Positions 8,192 through 15,960 of a stretch of DNA of 64,000 bases are shown here, piece by piece. Source of the stretch: Dyadobacter frigoris. GTDB taxonomy: Bacteria > Bacteroidota > Bacteroidia > Cytophagales > Spirosomataceae. A model generated the notes under the pieces. It was not told where the DNA came from, made no database searches, and saw only the letters and a list, made by a program, of their open reading frames with translations. Location of the stretch: NCBI RefSeq assembly GCF_005280585.1, contig NZ_SZVO01000003.1, positions 310,001 through 374,000 on the forward strand, read 5' to 3'. A program made the translations under genes and the position numbers. Every line of letters begins with the position of its first letter. Position 1 is the first letter of the stretch.

Positions 8192-8818
8192 TTATTCTTT
8201 TAGCAATGTTGCCAGATCTTTGATCAGTTTTGCAGTTCCGTCTGTCGTTGTGCCGTCATACATTCCACGGATGTGACGATCTTTATCAATCAAAACAAAT
8301 GCGCCGCTATGGATATAACCGCCCGCCTGAGATGAATCTTCCAGCGCACTTACCATATAATGTTTCTGCCCGATGTCATAAATTTTCTCTTTGTCGCCAG
8401 TGACAAATTGCCACATTTTTCCCGTCACGCCAAGATCTGTTGCATACTTTTTGAGAATTTCCGGCGTATCGTGCTCCGGATCAATGGTATGCGACAGAAT
8501 TTTCACATCCGGGTTATCTTTATACTCCTTATAAACGGTTAGCATATTTTTCTTCATTACCGGACAAATTGTTGGGCAGGTTACAAAGAAAAAATCAGCA
8601 ACATAAACTTTTCCCTTAAAATCCTTGTCAGTAACCATTTCCTTATCCTCATTAATAAATGAAAAATCCGGAATTGTCGGATAAACAGTTTGCTCTGTTT
8701 CTTTCCCATCGACAACTTTTTTCACAACTTCCGGTTCTCCATAAAAGGGTAATTTTTTAGTTTCACAACCGCTGCTTAGTACGATCAGGGCGAGAAAGCC
8801 CATTATATATAATTTCAT
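8192..8818 (-). CDS. SCO1/SenC-family copper chaperone, lipoprotein
   Basis: A 208-residue thioredoxin-fold protein anchored by a lipobox (LSSGC, Cys18). SCO proteins deliver copper to the CuA site of cytochrome c oxidase or act as thiol reductants for it. The metal site is complete: TCPTICP gives Cys81 and Cys85, and the distal His is His170 in GGYIHSGAF. The DPEHDTPEIL segment at 113-122 is the usual SCO loop. Its start overlaps the stop of the upstream lipoprotein by 4 bp, and it is the last gene before a strong terminator. The neighbours (MbnP-like protein, di-heme peroxidases) support a copper role for the cluster. Family and function are firm. Confidence 0.92.
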   Translation of the reverse strand: MKLYIMGFLALIVLSSGCETKKLPFYGEPEVVKKVVDGKETEQTVYPTIPDFSFINEDKEMVTDKDFKGKVYVADFFFVTCPTICPVMKKNMLTVYKEYKDNPDVKILSHTIDPEHDTPEILKKYATDLGVTGKMWQFVTGDKEKIYDIGQKHYMVSALEDSSQAGGYIHSGAFVLIDKDRHIRGMYDGTTTDGTAKLIKDLATLLKE

Positions 8819-9297
8819 TTGTTTTTAGTTTTTTCAATAAACTGATTTGCATCCGAGAGACTTTTATTCATTTGCTCTCTGACGCTTTCTATTTTCTTTT
8901 TTTGATCTGCAACGTAAGAAGCCGCCTGAGTTTTGTCCAGTTTTTCCAATGTGTCAAACTTAAACTCGTGCATCCAGTTCATCATCGCTTTATCCGTACT
9001 ATCAAGCTGCGAAGTGAGTTTCAACGCTTCTTCTTTACGGTTTTTCAGCACTTCGGTAGATTTCAGAGCCAAAAGGCTGTCTGTGATTTTAACATCATTT
9101 TTAAGCTGTTTTTTCAAATCCATCAGCTTGTCCATATGCGGCATAATGCTGTCATGAATCGCAAGCATTGCCTCCGTCTGCTCATTCAAAGGAGTTTTTG
9201 CATCGTGATGATGTCCTTCCTTTGTGTCATTGGCTTTATTACAGCTATATAAAAAAGAAATCGTGAAAGCGATTATCAGGTATTTTTTCATTTTCAA
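8815..9297 (-). CDS. Small helical lipoprotein preceding SCO
   Basis: A 160-residue protein with a lipobox (FLYSC, Cys19) followed by a His-rich stretch (EGHHHD, residues 27-32) that could bind a metal. The rest is highly charged and predicted helical or coiled coil (DKLMDLKKQLKNDVK, VREQMNKSLSDANQFI). Proteins of this kind in Bacteroidota have been labelled viral A-type inclusion protein, a name without functional meaning. The 4-bp overlap with the SCO gene indicates translational coupling, so a periplasmic role in copper handling is reasonable but unproven. ATG at 9297 and the third codon ATG are both possible starts. Confidence 0.7.
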   Translation of the reverse strand: MKMKKYLIIAFTISFLYSCNKANDTKEGHHHDAKTPLNEQTEAMLAIHDSIMPHMDKLMDLKKQLKNDVKITDSLLALKSTEVLKNRKEEALKLTSQLDSTDKAMMNWMHEFKFDTLEKLDKTQAASYVADQKKKIESVREQMNKSLSDANQFIEKTKNK

Positions 9298-9406
9298 AAG
9301 GTATTTGTGTTTACTAATCAGACTTAAATTTACTTCAACAAACGCAGGACCGCAGCTCTTGAACTACGCAATGATTTTATTTTATAAATCATAAATCCCG
9401 CTATCG

Positions 9407-9787
9407 TTAAGAAAATTCAGGTGGCCTGAGCAAGCGAAATTCCGGTGAAGTATAAAAGACTAATTGATAGTAAAAGCAGGTTTTTCCGGTTTCAACTACG
9501 TATTTACAAATAAATGCAAACTGCGTTTCTGTTTGGGAAAAAAGTTGAAAAAGCGGCAAATTTTGGAGCCGTTGCGCTGTTTCTTTATCTTCCTGTTCTT
9601 TCTGCTGTTTGAGGATTTTTGCCAGGTAACATTTTCCATAACACATCGCCAGCGGCTGTTCACGATTTTCACAAAGTGTTCTGGCAATAAATTCCTGGTT
9701 CAAACGGAAATAAACGATCGTTCCCCACGGACTGATTGTCGGCAGCATTATTGAAAACAACAATAAATAAGCTAAAAACGAACGCAT
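9407..9787 (-). CDS. Small triple-cysteine protein, GKCYL family (copy 1)
   Basis: About 126 residues from the ATG at 9785-9787, preferred over one 5 codons upstream because it places the hydrophobic segment (FLAYLLLFSIMLP) at the very N-terminus. It shares with the products at 13313 and 23045 the motif L-C-x-N-R-x-x-P-x3-C-x-G-K-C-Y-L-x-K, that is C-x9-C-x3-C (Cys39, 49, 53), followed by a charged helix and a C-terminus ending in aromatic/PP (here LRPPEFS). I do not recognise a named family. The gene starts 16 bp after the stop of the di-heme peroxidase. A membrane-anchored periplasmic protein binding a metal or a heme-related partner through the cysteines is inference. Confidence 0.7.
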   Translation of the reverse strand: MRSFLAYLLLFSIMLPTISPWGTIVYFRLNQEFIARTLCENREQPLAMCYGKCYLAKILKQQKEQEDKETAQRLQNLPLFQLFSQTETQFAFICKYVVETGKTCFYYQLVFYTSPEFRLLRPPEFS

Positions 9788-9802
9788 GAAATGAGGAATC
9801 AA

Positions 9803-10963
9803 TTAAAAAGCATTGCCAATGCCGGGGTCGGAAAGTTGGGCGTTAGTGGTAAACTGAGTATCACTTAAAGTCTTTAAAAACAAGATGATACTTTGCTTTT
9901 CAGCAGCGGTGAGCACAATTCCCACTTTTCCATTTGGAAGTTTAAAGGTATCATCGAGCGTAGCCATCGACTGCATATTATCTGTATAATGTGTAAGCAC
10001 CTGTTCCAGCGTCACAAAACGGCCGTCGTGCATGTAAGGCGCCGTAAGCCCGACATTTCTCAGACTTGGCACTTTAAATTTATAACGGTCACTTTCATTT
10101 TTTGTAATGCCGTAACGGCCCTGATCATCGATTTTTATAGGAGGTAAACCGTTATTCCGGTAACTATAATCCGTAAACAATTCTCCATTGTGACAAGAGG
10201 AACACTTCTGTTTGAAAAGTGCCAAACCTGTTTTTTCATCCGCAGATAACGCAGCGGCATCACCAAGCACGTAATAATCGTATTTTGAATTCGCAGAAAC
10301 CATCGTCATCATAAATTGAGACAAGGCCTTTCTAACCCGTTCAGAAGTGATTTCTGTGGTTCCGTAAGCAGCTTTAAACATTTTTGGATAATCAACCTGA
10401 ACCTTTTGCGTGGCAATCGGTGTCGCTCTGAGTTTGACCAGAATATTATCCATCGTTTCATCCATTTCCACTTTATTCTGAATTGGAAAAAGCGAAACGG
10501 AATCGAGCACATGCACATTTCCATCCCAGAAAAACGAAGTATTCCAGGCAAGATTTTGGACAGCCGGAGCGTTTCGGGTTCCTAACTGATCATCCACACC
10601 GTGGCTAAGATCATGCCCGTGATGCGTAAACGCCGTTGCCTGCTGATGACAAGTTCCGCAGCCGATAATATTGGTCCGGGATAAAATGCCGTCGTAAAAC
10701 AAATATTTTCCTAATAATGCACCTTCAACCGTCAGCGGATTTTTGGTAAGATCATAAACCGGATCAGGAAAATGTGTTGGTTTTACCCAGCGTAAAGGTG
10801 TTGGAGCCGTTGGTTCGGGAACCGGATCTGTCGGCGTTTCCTTGGATTTGGAAGAACAGGAAATATTCAGCTGCATCAATACCGCCAACAAACAAAAAGG
10901 TATGCTGAACCTTTGAACTGCAATGAATAATGAACGAATCATATTAGAATTATCAACTTTCAA
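9803..10963 (-). CDS. Di-heme cytochrome c peroxidase, MauG/MbnH-like (copy 1)
   Basis: A 386-residue periplasmic lipoprotein (ISCSS lipobox) with two c-type heme sites, CGTCH at 102-106 and CSSCH at 254-258, in the spacing of the CcpA/MauG family. Conserved segments include FPDPVYDLTKNPLT, LGTRNAPAVQNLAW and KVPSLRNVGLTAPYMHDGRF. Members either reduce hydrogen peroxide or, like MauG and MbnH, oxidise a Trp in a partner protein. Because it lies 16 bp after an MbnP-like gene, the MbnH role (turning a Trp of MbnP into kynurenine to make a copper site) is the best inference. The start may be the ATG at 10942 instead. A second copy is at 12070. Confidence 0.88.
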   Translation of the reverse strand: MKVDNSNMIRSLFIAVQRFSIPFCLLAVLMQLNISCSSKSKETPTDPVPEPTAPTPLRWVKPTHFPDPVYDLTKNPLTVEGALLGKYLFYDGILSRTNIIGCGTCHQQATAFTHHGHDLSHGVDDQLGTRNAPAVQNLAWNTSFFWDGNVHVLDSVSLFPIQNKVEMDETMDNILVKLRATPIATQKVQVDYPKMFKAAYGTTEITSERVRKALSQFMMTMVSANSKYDYYVLGDAAALSADEKTGLALFKQKCSSCHNGELFTDYSYRNNGLPPIKIDDQGRYGITKNESDRYKFKVPSLRNVGLTAPYMHDGRFVTLEQVLTHYTDNMQSMATLDDTFKLPNGKVGIVLTAAEKQSIILFLKTLSDTQFTTNAQLSDPGIGNAF

Positions 10964-10978
10964 TTTTGAAGAATAAGC

Positions 10979-11818
10979 TTATTGTACCGCAATGTTTTGT
11001 GTTATTTCTCCCAAACTAAACATGGATTTATAATTATTAGCCGCGTTGGAAGAAAGCGTAAAATCAAACATGATACTTGGATTTTTTTCTATACTAATAG
11101 GAACCGGACCACTGAAAACTTTTTGCACATCGCCCACCAAACGAACCTGCGGAACATTTCCAGCGGCGACAATTGCCTTATTCCCCGCAAAATCAAGCTT
11201 TACGGTCTTGATATTATTGACCGTTTTGGAATCATATCCCCCAAAAAAGCCAATGTGATAGTAAAATTTATTGTTGGCTGATCCTGCTTTTGATGATACT
11301 CCTTCCAGCTTCAAAAATATATATCCCGAACTCCATGCCCAGTACATGCCGCCATCTTCAGGATCGCCGGATGGATCCAGTGCGCCAACACGTTTATCAA
11401 TTCCGGAAACGCTGCGTAAACTATCCACCCCGATAATATATTCGATACCGGTATAATTCCCTTCCGGCAATTGCTTCAAGGTCACGATCTGGGATTTTGG
11501 ATCAGATTCGCGGATCAGGAAATAACTGGAATCCTGCGGTATGGTGTAGGTTTTACCGTCATCCCGTGTCAGCTTAATGTTTGAGATGAAATAATTTAAC
11601 GTTGAAACGGTAAAATCTTCGCCGGAGCTATTTGTATATTTTGTGCTATCCAGTTTCAAATCCTGATTTCCGGATACGTTGTCAAATTTTAAAGTCATTT
11701 TTCCTGTTCCGGCAACCAGATCCGGATTGTCGGTAACGTCTTTTGTGTCATCATTGCAGGCAACAATTGAAATGGCAGAGATCAATGTTAGCAGGGATAA
11801 ATAAATCAGTTTTTTCAT
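10979..11818 (-). CDS. MbnP-like copper-binding lipoprotein
   Basis: A 279-residue protein starting at the ATG at 11816-11818, which gives the lipoprotein signal MKKLIYLSLL...IVAC (Cys21); a longer reading would start inside the palindromic repeat. The body fits the MbnP family, which occurs next to MbnH di-heme enzymes in copper clusters: KMTLKFDNVSGNQDL at 40-54, LNYFISNIKL at 74-83, GMYWAWSSGYIFLKLEG at 157-173, HIGFFGG at 189-195. Trp160 or Trp162 are candidates for oxidation to kynurenine by the neighbour enzyme. MbnP proteins bind copper in the periplasm. Its ATG lies only 5 bp from a palindromic repeat, so the leader RNA should fold strongly. Family call good, substrate inferred from relatives. 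Confidence 0.82.
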   Translation of the reverse strand: MKKLIYLSLLTLISAISIVACNDDTKDVTDNPDLVAGTGKMTLKFDNVSGNQDLKLDSTKYTNSSGEDFTVSTLNYFISNIKLTRDDGKTYTIPQDSSYFLIRESDPKSQIVTLKQLPEGNYTGIEYIIGVDSLRSVSGIDKRVGALDPSGDPEDGGMYWAWSSGYIFLKLEGVSSKAGSANNKFYYHIGFFGGYDSKTVNNIKTVKLDFAGNKAIVAAGNVPQVRLVGDVQKVFSGPVPISIEKNPSIMFDFTLSSNAANNYKSMFSLGEITQNIAVQ

Positions 11819-11823
11819 ATTGG

Positions 11824-11988
11824 CTACAAATATTACGGTGCGCTGCACCTGGGATTGGCAATGTGTTATGGTCTTTTCTACAAATATTGAGGTGCTCCTC
11901 ACCTTTTAGATGGTGCAGAGCACCCAAATATTTGTAGAAACAAAATCGTCAAATCTTCATCAAGGTGCAGCGCACCGAAATAATTTAG
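11824..11988. repeat. Nested palindromic repeat (REP-like), one copy inside another
   Basis: An inner 60-bp palindrome (11878-11937) has arms starting CTACAAATATT and ending AAATATTTGTAG with a GGTGC core. It lies between the two halves of a similar outer palindrome (11824-11850 and 11963-11988) whose core reads GGTGCGCTGCACC / GGTGCAGCGCACC. The core bases differ between inner and outer copies but pair within each copy, apart from a small CT bulge in the inner one. This suggests a dispersed mobile palindrome that inserted into its own kind. Confidence 0.75.
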
Positions 11989-12069
11989 ATAAATACTTCA
12001 ACGATTTCAAAACGGCTAAACAATTGAATTAAATATAAAATCACACCCGAATAAGGCATTAATTTTATG

Positions 12070-13194
12070 TTAAAACGCAGACACTTTCGGAGAGGCAAGC
12101 GTTGGATTTTCCAAAAACTTTTGATCATCCAGACTTTTCAGAAATGTAATCACTTTTTTCTTTTCCTCTTTTGAGAGATTAATCCCGGTTTCCCCATTTT
12201 CCTGTATCAAAATTGGATCCAGCGTTTCAGATTTTATCACATTTCCGGAATAATGATCAAGTACTTCTTCCAACGTTTTAAACCGACCATCATGCATGTA
12301 GGGCGCCGTGAACCCAATATTTCGTAAACCCGGAACTTTGAATTTGTATTTATCTTTGTCAAGTCTTGTCACATCAAACCTTCCGGTATCATTGGCTTTC
12401 AAAGGTGCCAGCCCATTATTTTTGAAACTATAATTGGTAAACAGTTCACCAGCGTGACAGGAAGCGCAGTTCTTTTTAAAAATCGTCAATCCTTCTTTTT
12501 GTTCCGACCTTAAAGCATTGTCGTTTCCAGCAACATATTGATCATAAGGCGAATCTGCTGAAACCATCGTAACCATAAACTGCGACAATGCTTTCATCAT
12601 TCTTATTGAATTAATTTCACCCGTTCCAAAAGCTGCTTTGAACATTTTAGGATAATTCACCACCTTTTTATCTGATACCTTTTTAATTTTTTCAATAACG
12701 TTGCTAACATTTTCTCCCATTTCAACCGGATTTTGAACCGGATTAAAAGGCACAAAATCCAGATCATGAACGCCACCGTCCCAGAAAAAAACAGGATTCC
12801 AGGCCATATTCTGAATAGCAGGCGAATTCCGTTTACTAAGCTGGCCATGAATTCCCAAGCTAAAACTTTGTCCCTGATGTGAAAAAGCAGCTTTTTGAAG
12901 ATGACAACTTGCGCAGCTTATCTGATTTGTCTTGGACAAAACCTGATCGTAAAACAGTGTTTTCCCTAACGCAACACCTTCTTCCGTCAATGGATTTTTT
13001 GACAAATTATAAACCGGATCAGGGAAATTCGTAGGTTTTGTCCATTTCAACGGCGTTGGTTTCCAAGCTTCCGTTTTCGTGTTTTCTTTTGTCTGGCAAC
13101 CAAAAAGCAGTAGTAACAAAATGCTTGTCAAAACTTGATGAAAAGTCCTGGTATGAACAGAAAATCGTAAAACTTTCAGAATAATTGATTCCAC
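12070..13194 (-). CDS. Di-heme cytochrome c peroxidase, MauG/MbnH-like (copy 2)
   Basis: A 374-residue lipoprotein (lipobox LLLFGC) with heme sites CASCH at 94-98 and CASCH at 243-247. It is clearly a paralogue of the product at 9803 (shared FPDPVYNLSKNPLTEEG, FFWDG, YPKMFKAAFG, KVPGLRNIGFTAPYMHDGRF), so the pair arose by duplication or joint recruitment. Periplasmic peroxide reduction or oxidation of a protein Trp, as in MbnH, are the options. It sits upstream of the MbnP-like gene, separated from it by about 250 bp holding the nested palindrome, and downstream of another GKCYL small-protein gene, giving the order small protein - peroxidase - MbnP - peroxidase - small protein. Confidence 0.87.
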   Translation of the reverse strand: MESIILKVLRFSVHTRTFHQVLTSILLLLLFGCQTKENTKTEAWKPTPLKWTKPTNFPDPVYNLSKNPLTEEGVALGKTLFYDQVLSKTNQISCASCHLQKAAFSHQGQSFSLGIHGQLSKRNSPAIQNMAWNPVFFWDGGVHDLDFVPFNPVQNPVEMGENVSNVIEKIKKVSDKKVVNYPKMFKAAFGTGEINSIRMMKALSQFMVTMVSADSPYDQYVAGNDNALRSEQKEGLTIFKKNCASCHAGELFTNYSFKNNGLAPLKANDTGRFDVTRLDKDKYKFKVPGLRNIGFTAPYMHDGRFKTLEEVLDHYSGNVIKSETLDPILIQENGETGINLSKEEKKKVITFLKSLDDQKFLENPTLASPKVSAF

Positions 13195-13312
13195 AGTTTA
13201 GCGTTGCGACTTTTGCTGCCGCATTCAGAAGTATAAAATAATTTTAAGAATACAGAAATATTACAGATTAATTAAACCAATCTTAAATAATTACTGCATT
13301 AAAATAAATCAG

Positions 13313-13705
13313 TTAAACAAGAGGTGGATGGAAAATATCGGACGCCGGATTACGGGCCGTAAGCGAAGGATTAAATTGATATTGAACAAAAGAACGGAGT
13401 TCAAATGGATTTTGCAAAGCATTAAAAACCAACGTCCTGTTATCCATTACCTGATATAAAAGGTGCGACAAATAATCGTTTTCAGCTTGTCGTTCCTCTT
13501 TTTCTCTGGCGTCTTTTACTCTTTTGGTAAGATAACATTTACCGTTGCACAACAAAATCGGTTTGTCTCGGTTCACGCATAGATTGGCAACAATATAATC
13601 TCTGCGAATTTCAAAATCCAGGTATAACAGCGGAAGCACCCAGGCTTTTACAAGCATCAGGGTGATCAGGCTCATTGCCATCCATTGTCTTTTTGAACTT
13701 TTCAA
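13313..13705 (-). CDS. Small triple-cysteine protein, GKCYL family (copy 2)
   Basis: A 130-residue protein with an N-terminal membrane segment (residues 8-29), the motif NLCVNRDKPILLCNGKCYL with Cys43, Cys53 and Cys57 (C-x9-C-x3-C), a charged helix with many Glu/Lys/Arg (about 60-80) and the C-terminal motif FHPPLV. It is closest to the product at 23045 (both begin MK-S--RQW and share KAWV-PL--LDFEIRRDYIV). It is the first gene of the copper-related cluster, with a good promoter at 13748. Function unknown; the position before peroxidase and TonB-receptor genes points to metal or heme handling in the periplasm. Confidence 0.75.
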   Translation of the reverse strand: MKSSKRQWMAMSLITLMLVKAWVLPLLYLDFEIRRDYIVANLCVNRDKPILLCNGKCYLTKRVKDAREKEERQAENDYLSHLLYQVMDNRTLVFNALQNPFELRSFVQYQFNPSLTARNPASDIFHPPLV

Positions 13706-13747
13706 TTCGTTAACTGGTAATTTTATCTTTCAACAATTTGAAGTGGA

Positions 13748-13755
13748 CAAATATA
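13748..13755 (-). promoter_or_regulatory. -7 box for the copper-related cluster
   Basis: On the minus strand TATATTTG fits TAnnTTTG exactly. A start near 13741 lies 36 bp before the ATG of the GKCYL gene. Confidence 0.6.
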
Positions 13756-13966
13756 AACATGAAAACTTCATAACGATAGGCAAAGCGGATCATTTGATGT
13801 TTTAAATTTCAAAAGAAGTGATTTCCCTTTGCCACGAAGTAGCCAATATCAACGAATACTTTATCAAATCTACATTGCTTCGTCATAAAATTTAATTGTA
13901 ATTTTATATAAAATATCGTAGGATTGCATAACCTAAACCTAACCGGCACCGCTCTTAAACTTTTAA

Positions 13967-14527
13967 ATGCCCACTCCCACCGACTCAAATCAGGATGATT
14001 CTGAACTATGGAATGCATTTCGCGCCGGCGATGATGTAGCGTTTGGAAAAATTGCGAGACAGTATTACCGAAGTCTTTTTAGTTACGGCGTCAAGTTTTC
14101 CAAAGATCGTGAGTTTGTAAAAGATTGTATTCAGGATCTTTTTATGGAATTGTGGGCAAAGCGGGAAACCATTGGTGATACAGCTTTCGTGAAATTTTAT
14201 CTTCTCAAATCGCTTCGCCGGAAAATTCATCGCGAAAGCCAGAAACAGTCCTGGCTGACAGATGATGATGATCTTGATTTCGAAGCTGAAAATCTGGGCG
14301 AAAGTTCTATTGAGCAGCAAATCATTGACATTGAAACAAGTGAAGCGATGTTGAAAATGCTTAATCAGCAAATTAATTTACTTACCAAACGCCAGCAGGA
14401 AGTTATCTATCTCCGCTTTTTCGAAAATCTGGACAATGAATCCATTGCCCAGGTCATGTCGATTTCAAAGCAAGCTGTTGCTAATCTTTTATACCGCACG
14501 ATACAGGAATTGAAAGATCGTTTGTAA
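13967..14527 (+). CDS. ECF sigma factor, FecI-like
   Basis: A 186-residue RNA polymerase sigma-70 family protein with only regions 2 and 4. Region 2 spans about 15-95 (DDVAFGKIARQYYRSLF, FVKDCIQDLFMELW) and region 4 about 130-185 (LTKRQQEVIYLRFFENLDNESIAQVMSISKQAVANLLYR). It is followed after 109 bp by a FecR anti-sigma gene and then by a TonB receptor with an STN domain, the classical surface-signalling set in which substrate binding outside activates the sigma factor inside. The regulated genes are probably the receptor and the downstream oxidation genes. Sigma assignment is certain, target inferred. Confidence 0.93.
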   Translation: MPTPTDSNQDDSELWNAFRAGDDVAFGKIARQYYRSLFSYGVKFSKDREFVKDCIQDLFMELWAKRETIGDTAFVKFYLLKSLRRKIHRESQKQSWLTDDDDLDFEAENLGESSIEQQIIDIETSEAMLKMLNQQINLLTKRQQEVIYLRFFENLDNESIAQVMSISKQAVANLLYRTIQELKDRL

Positions 14528-14636
14528 CCAAAGACTACCAAAACTTTCGATTTTAAACTTTTTTCAAAAAAAAGTGAAATTTTTTGATTATTTCATGTTA
14601 GTCGCTGCCTATGTATAAATAGAAGCCAATAATAAC

Positions 14637-15758
14637 ATGAATCAATACCACGAATATAGCCTTGAAGATTTTGTACTGGACGCCCGTTTTCAGGAGTGGG
14701 TCCGATACCGTCGTGATCATGATGTAACTTTTTGGGAGCAATACCAGAAAGAAAATCCGGCGCAAACGGAGGAAATCACGCGTGCACAAACATTATTGCA
14801 AAGTGTTTACAAAAATTACGAAACGCATCTTGATGATAACGAGATCGATTTTGAAATTCAGGAACTGCTGAGCAAAGTCCGTGCAATGAAGAACGATAAT
14901 GTGCAAGAGGAAACTGAAAAGTCTTTATTCAACAAATCGGCAAACATTTTCAGTCAAAATTCAATTTTCTGGGCTGCGGCAACCATTCTTTTGATGCTCG
15001 GTTTGGGCTGGTTATATCAACGCAATCAAATTACCCAAAGCAGCTATGATAAGTTAACCGCTGGAAAATCGCTGCGGGAAGAAAAAAATGAAACGAAGTC
15101 TTCAAAAACAATTTCGCTTTCAGACGGCAGTCAAATTACGCTTATGCCGCACTCCAAAATCAGTTTTCCCGAAAACTTCTTAGTTGAAAAAAGAGAGGTT
15201 TATTTGTCGGGACAAGCTTTCTTCCATGTTTCAAAAGATCCTAAAAGGCCATTCCTTGTCTATGCCAATGAGTTGGTTACCAAAGTTTTGGGCACAAGTT
15301 TCACCATAAATGCGCAAAATCAGGCGCTGAAAACAACGGTTGAGGTAAAAGAAGGAAAAGTGTCTGTTTTTCGCCAGGCCGATTTTGCTGATGTAAAGAA
15401 CCAGAAAGCATTACAGTCAAAAGGAATGGTGTTGACTGCAAATCAAAAAATGGTTTACGAATGCGAAACCAGTAATATGCTTAAAACGATTATCGACAAT
15501 CCCGAGATTGTTTCAACGGTAAGCACAACTTTTGATTTTGTAAATACGCCTGCCTCAGAAGTTTTAAATGATCTCGAAGACGCCTATCAGGTTGATATCA
15601 TCTTTGATAAAGAGTTGCTTCGCGGCTGTCCTGTCACGGCATCATTATCAAAACAATCATTGCTTGAAAAACTGGATATTATCTGCGAAGTAATAGAAGC
15701 ACGTTACGAAATGCTGGACGGGAAGATCGTCGTATATAGTAAAGGTTGCAAAAATTAA
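14637..15758 (+). CDS. FecR-family anti-sigma factor
   Basis: A 373-residue single-pass membrane protein. The cytoplasmic part (1-100) binds the sigma factor, the membrane segment is about 103-122 (IFWAAATILLMLGLGWLYQ), and the periplasmic part contains the FecR domain (about 150-245: ISLSDGSQITLMPHSKISFP, REVYLSGQAFFHVSKD, FLVYANELVTKVLGTSFTI) and a C-terminal DUF4974-like domain that resembles an STN fold (DFVNTPASEVLNDLEDAYQV). It senses the state of the TonB receptor encoded next and releases the FecI-like sigma factor. Length and domain order are normal for Bacteroidota. Confidence 0.93.
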   Translation: MNQYHEYSLEDFVLDARFQEWVRYRRDHDVTFWEQYQKENPAQTEEITRAQTLLQSVYKNYETHLDDNEIDFEIQELLSKVRAMKNDNVQEETEKSLFNKSANIFSQNSIFWAAATILLMLGLGWLYQRNQITQSSYDKLTAGKSLREEKNETKSSKTISLSDGSQITLMPHSKISFPENFLVEKREVYLSGQAFFHVSKDPKRPFLVYANELVTKVLGTSFTINAQNQALKTTVEVKEGKVSVFRQADFADVKNQKALQSKGMVLTANQKMVYECETSNMLKTIIDNPEIVSTVSTTFDFVNTPASEVLNDLEDAYQVDIIFDKELLRGCPVTASLSKQSLLEKLDIICEVIEARYEMLDGKIVVYSKGCKN

Positions 15759-15960
15759 CCTAAAATGTTCTTTTAACCTTATCTCAACACTTATGTAAAA
15801 AACGAAGTATTGTTAAAAAAAAGAGTCGGATAATGCTACCAACATCTCCGACCCTCGTTAAATCCCCCAAGTTGCTTTCGGAACCAACACGACATCCTTC
15901 GCAAAAAGGATGCAGGGGATCGTTTTACCAAATCTAACCTCAATAAAACATTTCAAATGT

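Noticed and set aside
8970-9160. Possible transcript antisense to the lipoprotein gene
   Set aside because: Only an open frame shadow, without promoter box or terminator on the plus strand.
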